In this document: positions 38,297 through 48,879 of the stretch, one piece after another
Numbering within the stretch: position 1 is the stretch's first letter
How the letters are laid out: the number at the start of each line of letters is the position of its first letter
From: Gymnogyps californianus
Lineage: Eukaryota > Chordata > Aves > Accipitriformes > Cathartidae
Assembly (NCBI RefSeq): GCF_018139145.2
Contig: NC_059474.1
Coordinates: 46,518,344 to 46,582,343 of the forward strand
Direction of reading: 5' to 3'
DNA length: 64,000 nucleotides
Notes under the pieces: model-generated
The model's input: the letters and a program-made list of their open reading frames with translations, nothing else
Told to the model about the DNA's origin: nothing
The model's database searches: none
Position numbers and translations under genes: made by a program

Positions 38297-41200
38297 CAAT
38301 TCAGATATTCCCTTTCTTATCCGTGTATAAAACCTTTCCTAGTTCTCCTGCTCAAAATGCAGATATCCTCTATTGAGTTTTTTGAAAAGTAGATTAATCT
38401 CAAGTTTGTTAAGCAGGCAACGAAGTAAATCAACACTTTATGGAAAATGGATATGAGTTAACAGTCAGTTAAATATCCAGGTCCTTGTACTACTGAGAAT
38501 GTCATAACTAAGCCCAAAGGCTGTGACTTCCTGCAACACACTGATTGCTTTCAAAGGCAACAAAAATCTGTGGTAAATATAAGTGTGTATGCTTTAGTAC
38601 ATAAAATTAAAAACTTGATAAAAAAAGCATCAACAATAAAACTACATCTATGATGCACAGTTGGACAGTACAAAACCAGTATGTATGCAGCTCTCATCTT
38701 TGTTTTTAGTCGTTAAAAAAGGAACACGAAATATTTCAACTAGGTCTCCAGAATTATTTTTTTTCACTATTGCTCCACTGAAATGCTTGCTAGCTTTTTG
38801 AGTGTTGAAATGTTGCACTGAGAAAACAATTTAAACATACAGCTATGAAGCAACTCTAGACATGTTTAACATTTATTGTTGTCATTACCATTCATTCTGC
38901 ATGCAACAAATATTTCCCTTCTTTGCCTATGAAATTGTACGCAGGCTAAGTTAAATTTGTTTTACATCAGTGTAAAATAATCGCCATTGAGAGTTTTGCT
39001 TCCCCAAACTGCACATGCATACCACTAATCCAAAACACTTCCAAGTGCTTCGTGGCTGCAGTGCCTAATGTCCCTATGAGGTGATTCACCCCAGACGTGA
39101 TGCCTCTGCACATCTGGAGCCATCTGTGAGTAGGGTTTACCTCACAGTCAAGCCAAGCAGGATAGACAGAAGGGTTAAAGGGATGGCGGTAGGGATGACA
39201 GGTTTTGTGGCACAAAGGACATATCTACGGCCATGAGATTCAGGTTTTCAGTTTGGGAATAGTATGGTAATCAGGGAGAAGAAAGGTTTAGAAACCTGCT
39301 TTTAGACCTAGGGAAGGAGGAAAGGGAGCGGACTCTGGTAGTCTCATACTCTTGGCCTGGTACAGAGCTGCTAATGCTGCCAAAATCCCCGCAGCTCTTG
39401 CTGCCACTTCTTGTGGTGCTTGAGCAAACAGGCAGAGCTTGGGATCTCCTGGGTTACAGAGCTAGATCTTATCATCAAGTTTATTTAATGACAGCCAAAA
39501 GTAAGGGAGAGAAGACTGAATTATTTCAACAGGAAGGAATATCTGGATCAAAATCTTCCCTCAGTTCTCTGCCATCTGTTATAAAAAGTCCCTGTAATAA
39601 ATGCTGTAGTTTTGAAACTATTTGAAAGTTGCACACATTTGGAAAGAACGACATTCAGTCTCTAGATGACTTGGGGTTTAGTTCCTGGGTTTTTTGGTTT
39701 GTGTATATCGAAAGAAGATTATTTGGCAGTATAAGGATAACAAGCTTGCTGAGAGTTGTGACAGTAGAAGGGACCAGACTGAAAGCAGTTCCTTCCACCA
39801 TCTGTATGCATCTGTTCCAATTTGTACTGGTTCCTCCAACATGAAGCTCTTCACAGGTGGCACAGGAGGCATTAGGACAGTAAAATTCCCTGTCTTCATT
39901 TATTTCCATAACTTTCATTGGCATTATCATTTAGGTTGAAATTTTCCATGATGGGTGTCTGCACAGACTGATGGATTTGGAGGAGTTTTGTTTTTAATAT
40001 TCAGCAATCCTGTTTAGAGGTAGCTAAACAAACAACTTTTTGCAAACACTTGAGAGAGCTTGGGGGGGCAAGGGGAGAGGTCCACCTAAAAAAGTATTAG
40101 CTTGGCTGTTGCACTAATAAATTCTAGCGCTTCTTAAACTTGAAGGGGGAGCTTCAAATTTGCTAGGGAGTCACCACTCACCACTGTCTACCTTTTGAAA
40201 GACTTGAGTTCATCCACATTTGGCCAGGTTCTACAGCCATGAAAAAAACTGTCACTTGCACATGCCCAGCAGAGGTTTTCAAAGAGCTCAGTAGTCAAGT
40301 TCTCTAAAGAGTCTGTCTAGAATGAGAGCGATCCTCAAAGCTCCTACAAACCAAAAAGACAAAGGACTGCATTGATACACCATTCTCATTAGGCATGCTT
40401 AATTTACCAATTTATGCAGGATTTTCCCTAAAATTGTCACAGAGGTTATTCAGAGGATACTGGAAACTGATCAAGAGTAGAATTACTAGGAAGGGCATTC
40501 TGAAATGTCTCAGCTATTCCATTCATCCCCAACCTCTTTCCCCTGCTTATAAAGTCCCAAGACAGTCAACAGAGGTTCTCTTCAACATTTTCATCCCACC
40601 TATGGGATGCTGGGAACAGGCAAGAACTTGCAGCAGTTTTCAGAGACCAACTCATTTTTTCCAGGACACAATCATTACATTGGGACAAGTACAAGAAAGC
40701 TCAGTGCTGTTATTACACAGGAGCCGCATCCATTCTGTGTGTGACATTAAGCGTATTTATTAGTCACTTGGTTTGTCTCTCTGTAGTGCCCATGAAAAAT
40801 GGAAGACATGGATGTAACTCAGCTCAAATTCTGTCCTAGAGAGAAGAAGAAATACAACGCAGGCTGAACAGGGAGGAAAACAGCCTCCATGAGAAGAGGG
40901 CTAAGTGCAAGGCAGGAATGATGGCTGTGATTGAACTGCAGCCAGTTTGTGATAGTTTTCTTGAATACTATCCAACTTGAACACTGGCTAGGAATACCCA
41001 ATCTGCATGATACTCTGATAAAAAATATCCTCCTCATGAAATCTGTGCTTTTCACAGCATTAAAAATACCTGAGAAACTGTTGTTTTTCCACTGGGAACT
41101 TGAAATGACAGACACCTCACTGCTGTCAGGAGAACTGTATTCACATTTACTTAGTGTCTTCAGGCAGGCTTCTGAGGACTTTGGATCTCTGCTTTCCTTA

Positions 41201-41460
41201 TAAGATACTTCCAATTCATATGTGCCTAAGCTACCAGCAAGACTGAGACCAAGGCTTTGCTCACCTCCTTACCCTCCCCAAAAGCGAACTGTGACTGCAT
41301 TTACTACCTGGTTTTTCAGCTTCTGAGATGAAAGACTCTTGCCAGTTTCACTTTCTGTCTGCAGAAAACAATTCAGCTGACCACAACTTTCTGGATCAGC
41401 AGCCTAGAAAACAAAGGAGTGCTCTCTGGGACCTCTTAAAACATGAGACACAGAAGACAG

Positions 41461-41570
41461 ACCAGATAGATAGCTACAAAGAAAAAAAGCAACAAGAAAG
41501 CCCTAACGTTCAAATACCAGATAGATAGCTACAAAGAAAAAAAGCAACAAGAAAGCCCTAACGTTCAAAT
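41461..41570. repeat. Perfect 55-bp tandem duplication (two copies)
   Basis: Copy one is 41461-41515 and copy two 41516-41570, with no mismatch across all 55 bases; the next four bases also continue the unit. The unit begins ACCAGATAGATAGC. Perfect identity in neutral AT-rich DNA points to a recent event, possibly polymorphic, or to an assembly error. The unit is not a known transposon. Confidence 0.97.
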
Positions 41571-42770
41571 ACCAAACAGCTAGGAAAAAATTTGGATAAA
41601 GTACCAGCTGGAAAGATGCTCTGAACTGTGAAAAAGGAAATTATTTTTCACTGTTTGGTTCACACTGTGTTCAGGGCAACAGAGTTTTCTTTCTTTGAAA
41701 TGATCAGGATTATGTGAAAGAAATATGATTCCATTATCTGTTTATTCCCCTCTTGGGAAGAACTTGTAAGCCTCCCTAAAATTGACTGTTTGGGTCAAAA
41801 GTATGAGGTCATTATATTCTCTGACATAGACGGTATTGGTATCGTGAAGAGGAATTTCAATTGCAGGATTATCTGTTTACCAATATATCTTAATATTAGG
41901 CATTATCTTTGACTTTTCCTCCTGGGGCTTACCTTCTACATCAAAGTTAACAGACCTAATTGCACACCACCATATTATACATAATTTTAAGGACGGAACT
42001 CAACTGAAACTTCCTCAGCTGTAGTATCAGATACTCAGACAGTCACTGGAAAAGTTATTCTATTTTATAAGACTGTTTCTCAAATTCATTGAGTGGCAGC
42101 TTGAGTTGGCAACAGTTCAGTGCCTCTAGAGCTGAGGAGTGAGAACTAGCCAAAAAATCCTGTTTTAAAGTATTTATACTTATTCCCTGACTTTGGAGGA
42201 ATGGAGCTGCTGCCAGCCATTAGAGGTGTTTAGCTGTTCTTGGGCTACTGGAAGCACTTAAGGAGACTGTTTCTCACTCTTGATTCTCAAAAAACCCCAT
42301 AGAACTGGATGATACTAATATCCAGCAGCTCACTATCTCCAGTTGGCACTGATCCCACTGCTTCCTCCCTCTGTACCAACGCAACTGCTGTGCACTTGTA
42401 TCGGCCTTGAACCAGCCTGGCATTTGTTGGGTCTTCCTTGTAAGAGAATTCGAAGCATTAGTCTGGCAGAAAACTAGCTCCAAAAAAAAAGGGGGGCAGG
42501 GGGCGTTTTCTGCTGGCTTATGGAACTCAGTTGGCTCCCATAAATGTCTGACAGGCACCAAAGCTGGCATAAGGGAAGGGCAGAACTGCAGAGCCAAGAA
42601 TAAGTGAAAAGAAAAGAAGGCAGGAGCAAAGTAGAATGGAAAATTATCTTTCAAATAAGACAAAGGCTGAGCTTTACTAGATCCAGACCCTAAATCTATA
42701 GGGCTCACATGACCCTTTTCCTACAACAGCTTTTCCTAATCCAGTAGAAATGGCAGTAGTGTCCACTTAC
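41571..42770. other. Unique non-coding stretch
   Basis: No gene was recognised. The 144-codon minus-strand frame at 42274-42708 has no recognisable domain. An A9 run followed by G6 and G5 runs lies at 42482-42503. Confidence 0.5.
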
Positions 42771-42896
42771 CTCATCCCTGCATATCTGACAACCAAATAC
42801 AGTTATTTGGCATGAAAGTTTTTGCTCATATTTCTGGCATTCACTCCAAAGACATGCCGGTATTTCAGAGTAACACTTTCTCTGTGACTCAGTGCA
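42771..42896 (-). other. Exon-like cysteine-rich segment
   Basis: On the minus strand a pyrimidine-rich run (TTATCTTCCTGCTTCTCTGAAG) ends at 42897, and GTAAGT (42770-42765) follows GATGAG. The 126 bases between are exactly 42 codons, open, with phase 0 at both ends. Seven of 42 residues are cysteine, at positions 1, 8, 15, 20, 29, 36 and 39, which suggests a small disulphide-rich extracellular module. I could not assign a family. An alternative acceptor (TTTTTCTGCAG ending at 42973) would give 202 bases, but that version meets a TGA in the same frame. Cysteines continue in the frame past the donor, so composition alone may explain them. Confidence 0.22.
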
Positions 42897-42972
42897 CTTC
42901 AGAGAAGCAGGAAGATAACATGAATTCAGTTTGTTATCAATATGGATCATGAAATTGGTTCAATTTCCATAG

Positions 42973-44125
42973 CTGCAGAAAAATCAGTCAAGCTAACCTA
43001 TATGCCATGAAGCTATTATCTCAAAGAAATATTTCCCAATAAACTTATATAGAAAAGAACAGTATTTAGTAATGGTAACTCCAAATGTTAATGAAATTAT
43101 TTGCCCTCAGACACCATATGAATGTGTGAAAACTAACAGTGACATTGAAATACAACTGCTACTCATTGCAAGGTCCTTTTCATCATAGTCAATCAATCCT
43201 TTGCTATCAACCATTTCCCTAGTTATTTCAGGTCCAAGATTATTTTCAAAATGATCCTCATACTGTTTTTCTTATTCAGACAAATTCCCGTTAGATTCCT
43301 GTAACATTCAATGGTAATTTTGGACTAAAAGTAAAAGAAGCTTCAAGACTGATTTGCAAAGAGAAATGAACTCCTGCTGGTTGCTCAGGGAAACTATGGC
43401 AGCAATATCTAGGTGGTAAAAACTGATGTATAAAATGTAACTAGTCATTAGACAGTAATGTACTATCAAGATTAATGGTCATTTGTTTTTTCTTCAGAGT
43501 ATTTTCTCCATGACAAGGTACAGCTGTCAGGGCATCAACAGATCTTGATTTTTTTGGCAGAAAAAACAACAACAATCTGCAGTTAGCTGAATATTTTCCA
43601 AGCATAGTTCCCAGTTGCCATAGAGGTAGTAGACGTTCTGGAGAAGCTCCAGCTGAACCAAAAACCAAGCAGCTCTTGGCACTGCAAAAGTTATTTTGAG
43701 GCTGTCACGCCCTCCAGTAAGTTCCAACAGTGAATTACAAAAATACTGCTTCAAAGGTTTCACAAATCCTTCTTTGGAGTTGGTCTCAAGCCTCCAAAAA
43801 ACACAAGTGATTCAATATGGGCATACAATAACTACAGAGCTATGTAGGTCTGAGATCTGCCATCATCTGCATCACACTAACTGTGGAGCAGTATCATATG
43901 AAGCCAGAAAGACAGGCTATCTTGTAGTAGTCGACAGCAAGAAAGCTTTGAACATTCCTGTACTTTGCAAAGAGCTTGCTGGATAATTCTCACAAAACAG
44001 TTTGTTCAGTGATATGGATAGAGTGGGTGCTCAGGACAAATTGCCAGCAGGCTACCATTTGTTTGAATTTAATACTCAGATTTGATTCATGTCTAATAAA
44101 ATATTGATCTTGTTGTTTAACTGAA
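42973..44125. other. Unique non-coding stretch upstream of the CR1 copy
   Basis: Nothing recognisable was seen. Short overlapping frames at 43441-43986 lie on both strands without family resemblance. Confidence 0.5.
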
Positions 44126-45205
44126 ATAGTCATCTACCTGGACTTGTCCAAAGTATTGGACGCTGTCCCGCATGACATCCTTGTCTCTAAATTGGAGAGA
44201 CATGGATTTGATGGATGGACCACTTGGTGGATAACAAGTTGGCTGGATGGTCACACTCAAAGAGTTGCAGTCAATGGCTCGATGTCCGAGTGGAGAGCAG
44301 TGATGAGTGGTGTTCCTCAGGGGTCAGTATTGGGACCAGCGCTGTTTAACATTTTTGTCGGTGACATGGACAGGGGGATTGAGTGCACCCTCAGCAAGTT
44401 TGCCAACAACACCAAGCTGTGTGGTGTGGTCAACATGCTGGAGGGAAGGGATGCCATCCAGAGGGACCTTGACAGGCTTGAGAGGTGAGCCTGTGCAAAC
44501 CTCATGAGGTTCAACAAGGCCAAGTGCAAGGTCCTGCACATGGGTCGAGGCAATCCCAAGCACAAATACAGGGTGGGCAATGAGTGGACTGAGAGCAGCC
44601 CTGCAGAGAAGGACTTGGGGGTGTTGGTTGACAAGAAGCTCAACATGACCTGGCAATGTGCGCTTGCAGCCCAGAAAGCCAACCGTATCCTGGGCTGCAT
44701 CAACAGAAGTGAGACCAGCAGGTCAAGGGAGGTGATTCTCCCCCTCTACTCTGCTCTCATGAGACACCACCTGGAGTACTGCGTTCAGCTCTGGGGCCTC
44801 CAACATAAGAAGAAGGACATGAACCTGTTGGAGCAAGTCCACAGGAGGGCCACGAAGATGATCAGAGGGCTGGAGCACCTCTCCTATGAAGACAGGCTGA
44901 GAGAGTTGGGGTTGTTCAGCCTGGAGAAGAGAAGGCTCCGGGGAGGCCTTATAGCAGCCTTCCAGTACCTAAAGGGGGCCTACAAAAAAGCTGGAGAGGA
45001 ACTTTTTACAAGGGCATGTAGTGATAGGACAAGGGGTAATGGCTTTAAACTGAAAGAGGGTAGACTTAGATTAGCTGTAAGGAAGAAGTTCTTTACTGGG
45101 AGGGTGGTGAGGCACTGGAACAGGTTGCCCAGAGAGGTTGTGGGTGCCCCCTCCCTGGAAGTGTTGAAGTCCAGGTTGGATGGGGCTTTGAGCAACCTGG
45201 TCTAG
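44126..45205 (+). pseudogene. CR1 ORF2 fragment (reverse transcriptase, partial, inactive)
   Basis: The frame runs from the truncated start to a TAG at 45203-45205, interrupted by one in-frame TGA at 44486-44488 where CR1 proteins usually have tryptophan. Visible motifs are YLDLSK (motif A, aspartate kept), [15 protein letters not shown] (motif B, 44311-44355), FANNTKL at 44399-44419 in place of FADDTKL (motif C), then [30 protein letters not shown] and a final [10 protein letters not shown]. Both catalytic aspartates of motif C are asparagine, so even without the stop it could not polymerise. Downstream of the stop, 234 codons remain open, which suggests a moderately recent insertion. Confidence 0.95.
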
Positions 45206-45277
45206 TGGAAGGTGTCCCTGCCCATGGCAGGAGGGTTGGAACTAGATGATCTTTAAGGTCCCTTCCAACCCAAACCA

Positions 45278-45293
45278 TTCTATGATTCTATGA
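45278..45293 (+). repeat. CR1 terminal octamer pair
   Basis: ATTCTATG occurs twice in direct succession, ending the CR1 copy. This octamer repeat is the known 3' terminus of avian CR1 and defines the insertion boundary. Confidence 0.9.
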
Positions 45294-48200
45294 AAATCCA
45301 AGCTGTGTTTAGCTGCAGTTGGTCAGCTATGTTTCAGGATGTTTGCATACTCTCACGACTGGATGAGTTTACAGGCATATCAAACGACTGTTGTGCAACT
45401 GAAAGTAAAATGCAGCTCTTTCCCACAGCACATGAGACCTTGGGGTTTGCATTCTGTGAAGATTTGGGATTGTCAGACTATCTGGAAAGCAAGGAGAGGT
45501 GAAAAGAAGGAGAAAGCTTGTTCAAAACAAATTCATTTAACAGTTCAAAACACTTCACATTATTTACCCCAGCCTTCATTATAATTGACTCTGAAGGACA
45601 CATTTTGCACTTAAGCATGCTGGAGATACTTAATCTCTTTCAACATGCATGGGCATAAAGCTTTCATCATGGGATATCTAAGGAGAGGCAGCAATTGCTA
45701 AAAGAAAAACTAGAATATATACAAAATGCTGGAAAAGCTTCATTCCCTCCTCCTCCCAAAAATAAATTCAGGAGAAACACAAGCTCTCTCATTAACATAT
45801 TTCAGTCCCATTTAAGGGCCTATAAAATCCCACATATATGCAATACTCCTCCTGACACTGTGCAAAGACAGTTATTAGGATCTGGAGTGATGGTTCTATT
45901 TCTGGCCACTTTTGAGACTTGATCTGAACCTTATCTGAATGCCAGTTCTTAAAACATGTTTTCTTTAGAAGACAAGTTACTGAACTGTGTTTCTCATCCT
46001 AGATACAGTTGTTCCAGTAATGAGCCATGCACATCAGCACATAATCTTGGACATAAAAAAAAACCAGTAAGCACCTACAGCAAGCAGTGAACTTATTAGC
46101 ATGAAGTCTCCTGCTCCTCTTGATTAAACCAACTGGTATCAATGAACTCAGAAAACAGAAAGTTTTCTGCAAGCCAGACAGCCATGTTAAATTATTTCAT
46201 CTATCTTAATGTCAAGATGTGAAACTTTCTCCCACCTCAAAATCGGCAAGTATTTTCTAATAAATAATTTCTACTGTGGGCCAGCTCAGCTTTTAGTCTT
46301 TGGCTCCTTTCTGTTCGAATTGCAGAGCAATTCAACTGTCAAATCACAATAGATGAGATCCCCTAAAACAGGTAAGCCATTTCAGAATAAATCTCTCATA
46401 TTGATGAACATCTTGTAGCCAATAGCTAACACTAATAAGTAATACTGCAATAGCAATAGCTAATGTTATTTGCAATGTGAACAATCCTATTGCACTTTTG
46501 AAAATTTCACCCAGATATTCTAAATATTGCATTGAAGTCACTTTTATTTTTACAGAAAGCTTTTAAATATGGTCCTGTTTCCATACATTCACACTCTGAT
46601 ATCAATTCACAAATTCCTTGTGCAAACAACACATAATTTTTACAGCTCTTACGCTAGATTTTATAAATATGGCACCACAAAATTGCTAGTCAGGACAAAT
46701 AAGGAAATACTGTCTCTTGTTCATAAAAGCAGCATAGGACATTCTATTTTTAGGTAGGACTCAAATGTATCATTTGGCAATTTATAAATTTTTGCACATC
46801 GTTTTCCTACCTGTAAATGAGGAATGCTATTTTCAGTTTTACAAAAGACTAAATACAGATATCTCTTTCAAGCTTTGGCTCTCTAGACTAGAAAGAACTC
46901 ATAAAGCCAAAGTATTAGCGCTGTGCATTAGTATTTCTGCTGATCAGGCACCTAAGACTAATGTTCAAGTTATACATTATATCAAGATTAAAATCTGTAA
47001 GGAAAAAAAGTGCAATAACTCACTTGGGCTCATGGCCATTAATCTTCCATTTCTTGAGCAAATCTTTTGCAAAATACACTTAAGTCAATTATGGTTCTAG
47101 ACAGAAAAAGAATATAGAAAGTTATCATCAGTCAAGAAGATCTGAAAGTGAAACACCTGGATACTACAACAGAAAGCAAGCGCTAGATCATAAGTGGTTC
47201 TAAAATAGTAATGTATTTAATATTAGCTTTAAATAACACTAGTGAAGTCAGTTGCTCAATAGGAGTATTTCTAAACATTAACATCCTAATATTAAAATAT
47301 TATGATGAACATATTGACTTTTAAAGATCTTCTATTTCCTGAGAATCTTGTTAATTATTTTATGTCTAGGAATCTACTTGTAGATTGCATCAGACAGTAG
47401 AAAACTGTCTTTTCCACCCAGTTCCATTCATTGGTTTATTTGGGGGTGAAATTATTTGTTTGTCCTTGGGAAGAGCCACAAGGTGCCTTCGGAACACCAT
47501 GAGAAATTCTGAGAACAAGGTGCTTCATAGCACCTAGGGTAGCAAATCATATGGAAAGAAAATATCCAGTGAAACAGGCAGTTCTCTCTACTCAGCTTTT
47601 CATACTTGGATGCTGGCAGTAATTGCTGACCAGTGTACTGAGAGTTATTGCAGTCCTGCTTGATGGCTCAGCAGCAATATACTCCTGATAATCCTAATAA
47701 AGTACGACAGGTGACATTTTCTCTCTTCTTGTGGGGAAAGGAAGTGATATTTATTCTAAATCAGCCTCTTTAATAACGGGATTTTAAAATGTCTTCACTA
47801 ATTAGTTCTGCCTGCTTGAAGGATTGTTGGTTTGGGGTTTTTTTTCTGTTAATTATTATAATTTTCTAACCTCATCTAGCTCTGCTATTGTTTCCTAAAC
47901 TTTAAAAGCACAGCTGTCACGGAGAAGACTTTGATGCTTTGCAGCCTCTTGTATTTTTGTTTAGTTTCTCCTCCTCAAAAAGGACTGACTTACATGAATG
48001 TCAGAAGCATTTAATGTCAGTTTACTAGCTAGTGTTCAGGTAACGAAGCAAAGCACAACTTCTGAAGGAGACTTTGGTCAGGAGCTACTTCAGAAATGTA
48101 TTGCCCAACACAAAAATATTTACATTAGAACTACTTTCATTTTAAATATTTTAAATATTTTATGCTTCTGAGGAAAAAACAAAAATTAGAAAACACTGAA

Positions 48201-48879
48201 GTTTTAGTATTATGTCATTATTATATTACATTGGTTCTAACCTGTATTTTGGAGGATTGGACAAAACGCTGAAAGCTTACAAAAACCCCCAAACATTTCC
48301 TAATTTGGTTTCAAAAAGAAAAAAGTGCCCATTTTCCACTGAATTACTTTTTGAGTAAAACATGTTCAACTAGCTCTAGCAAGCCTAACATCAAGCATAA
48401 AATGTAACTGGATATTGCAGGAATGGAAACAGGCAGAAAAATTATTTGGGATTTGAGTAAAAGAGCTAAATCCTTCTGTTATTCAAGAAGGACAGAAATA
48501 AGACTGGAGGTGATTGGGCAACTCTGCATGTTATAGAAATGTATGACAATTAATAGGGAGGCATGAAGCTGTCTAGAGAGAATATAGGTATTCAGGCCTA
48601 TTGACACTAAACTTGCCTTTCTTAATTACCTTCTACTCACCCTAAAGAAGTAGGCACTGGAATTCCCTGGGCCTGTGGACCATAAATTGAAAACTAATCC
48701 TGTAGTGAAAAAAACACAATCTCTTTAGGATAAAAGTTGAAAAGCCCCAGAGGAGAGAGCTCTGGAGTACTGTTACAGAATCACTAAGCTTGGGATAGGA
48801 TATAAAGAGAAATCTCTATGAGATTATGAGAAATAGAGTAGTGATTGTGTGAACGTGGGAGACTAATCTCCCAAACTTG
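45294..48879. other. AT-rich unique non-coding stretch
   Basis: No gene was recognised. The plus-strand frame at 46765-47100 (111 codons) has no recognisable domain. A repeated ATTTTAAAT unit lies at about 48139-48163. Confidence 0.5.

Larger units (their letters stand above)
32166..41460. other. Long unique non-coding stretch
   Basis: No gene or mobile element was recognised in over 9 kb. It contains a GGA-rich microsatellite (33044-33063), AT palindromes, a hairpin-forming palindrome at 35485-35510, a (TG)9 run next to a CpG-retaining patch (37963-38095) and a CTCF-like motif (38283-38296). A strong acceptor-like CTCTCTTTGCAG ends at 38235, but no matching donor was seen downstream. Confidence 0.55.
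44126..45293 (+). mobile_element. CR1 LINE, 5'-truncated copy with reverse-transcriptase C-terminal half and 3' end
   Basis: This is a CR1 non-LTR retrotransposon, which normally moves by target-primed reverse transcription. The copy starts inside the reverse transcriptase at a VIYLDLSK motif and lacks the endonuclease, ORF1 and 5' end. After the coding part comes a short 3' untranslated region of about 90 bases (ATGATCTTTAAGGTCCCTTC) and the terminal pair ATTCTATGATTCTATG, with no poly(A), as is normal for CR1. No clear target-site duplication was seen. It is much less diverged than the relics at 11.7 and 48.9 kb. The subfamily was not assigned. Confidence 0.97.

Noticed and set aside
40819..41214. 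131-codon minus-strand frame, with a 90-codon plus-strand frame over it
   Set aside because: Both strands are open with no family resemblance. A GTATTT donor-like site inside it is weak.
42274..42708. 144-codon minus-strand open frame
   Set aside because: No domain, no splice context and low-complexity aromatic/serine runs. It overlaps other frames on the opposite strand, so it is best explained by chance.
44317..44703. Minus-strand open frames across the CR1 copy
   Set aside because: They are antisense shadows of the CR1 reverse-transcriptase frame and its G+C-rich composition.
48774..48796. ACAGAATCACTAAGCTTGG resembling the reverse complement of a CR1 3' end
   Set aside because: The match ends after about 19 bases and the expected GGAAAAGACCTC-type continuation is absent. 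It is too short to call.
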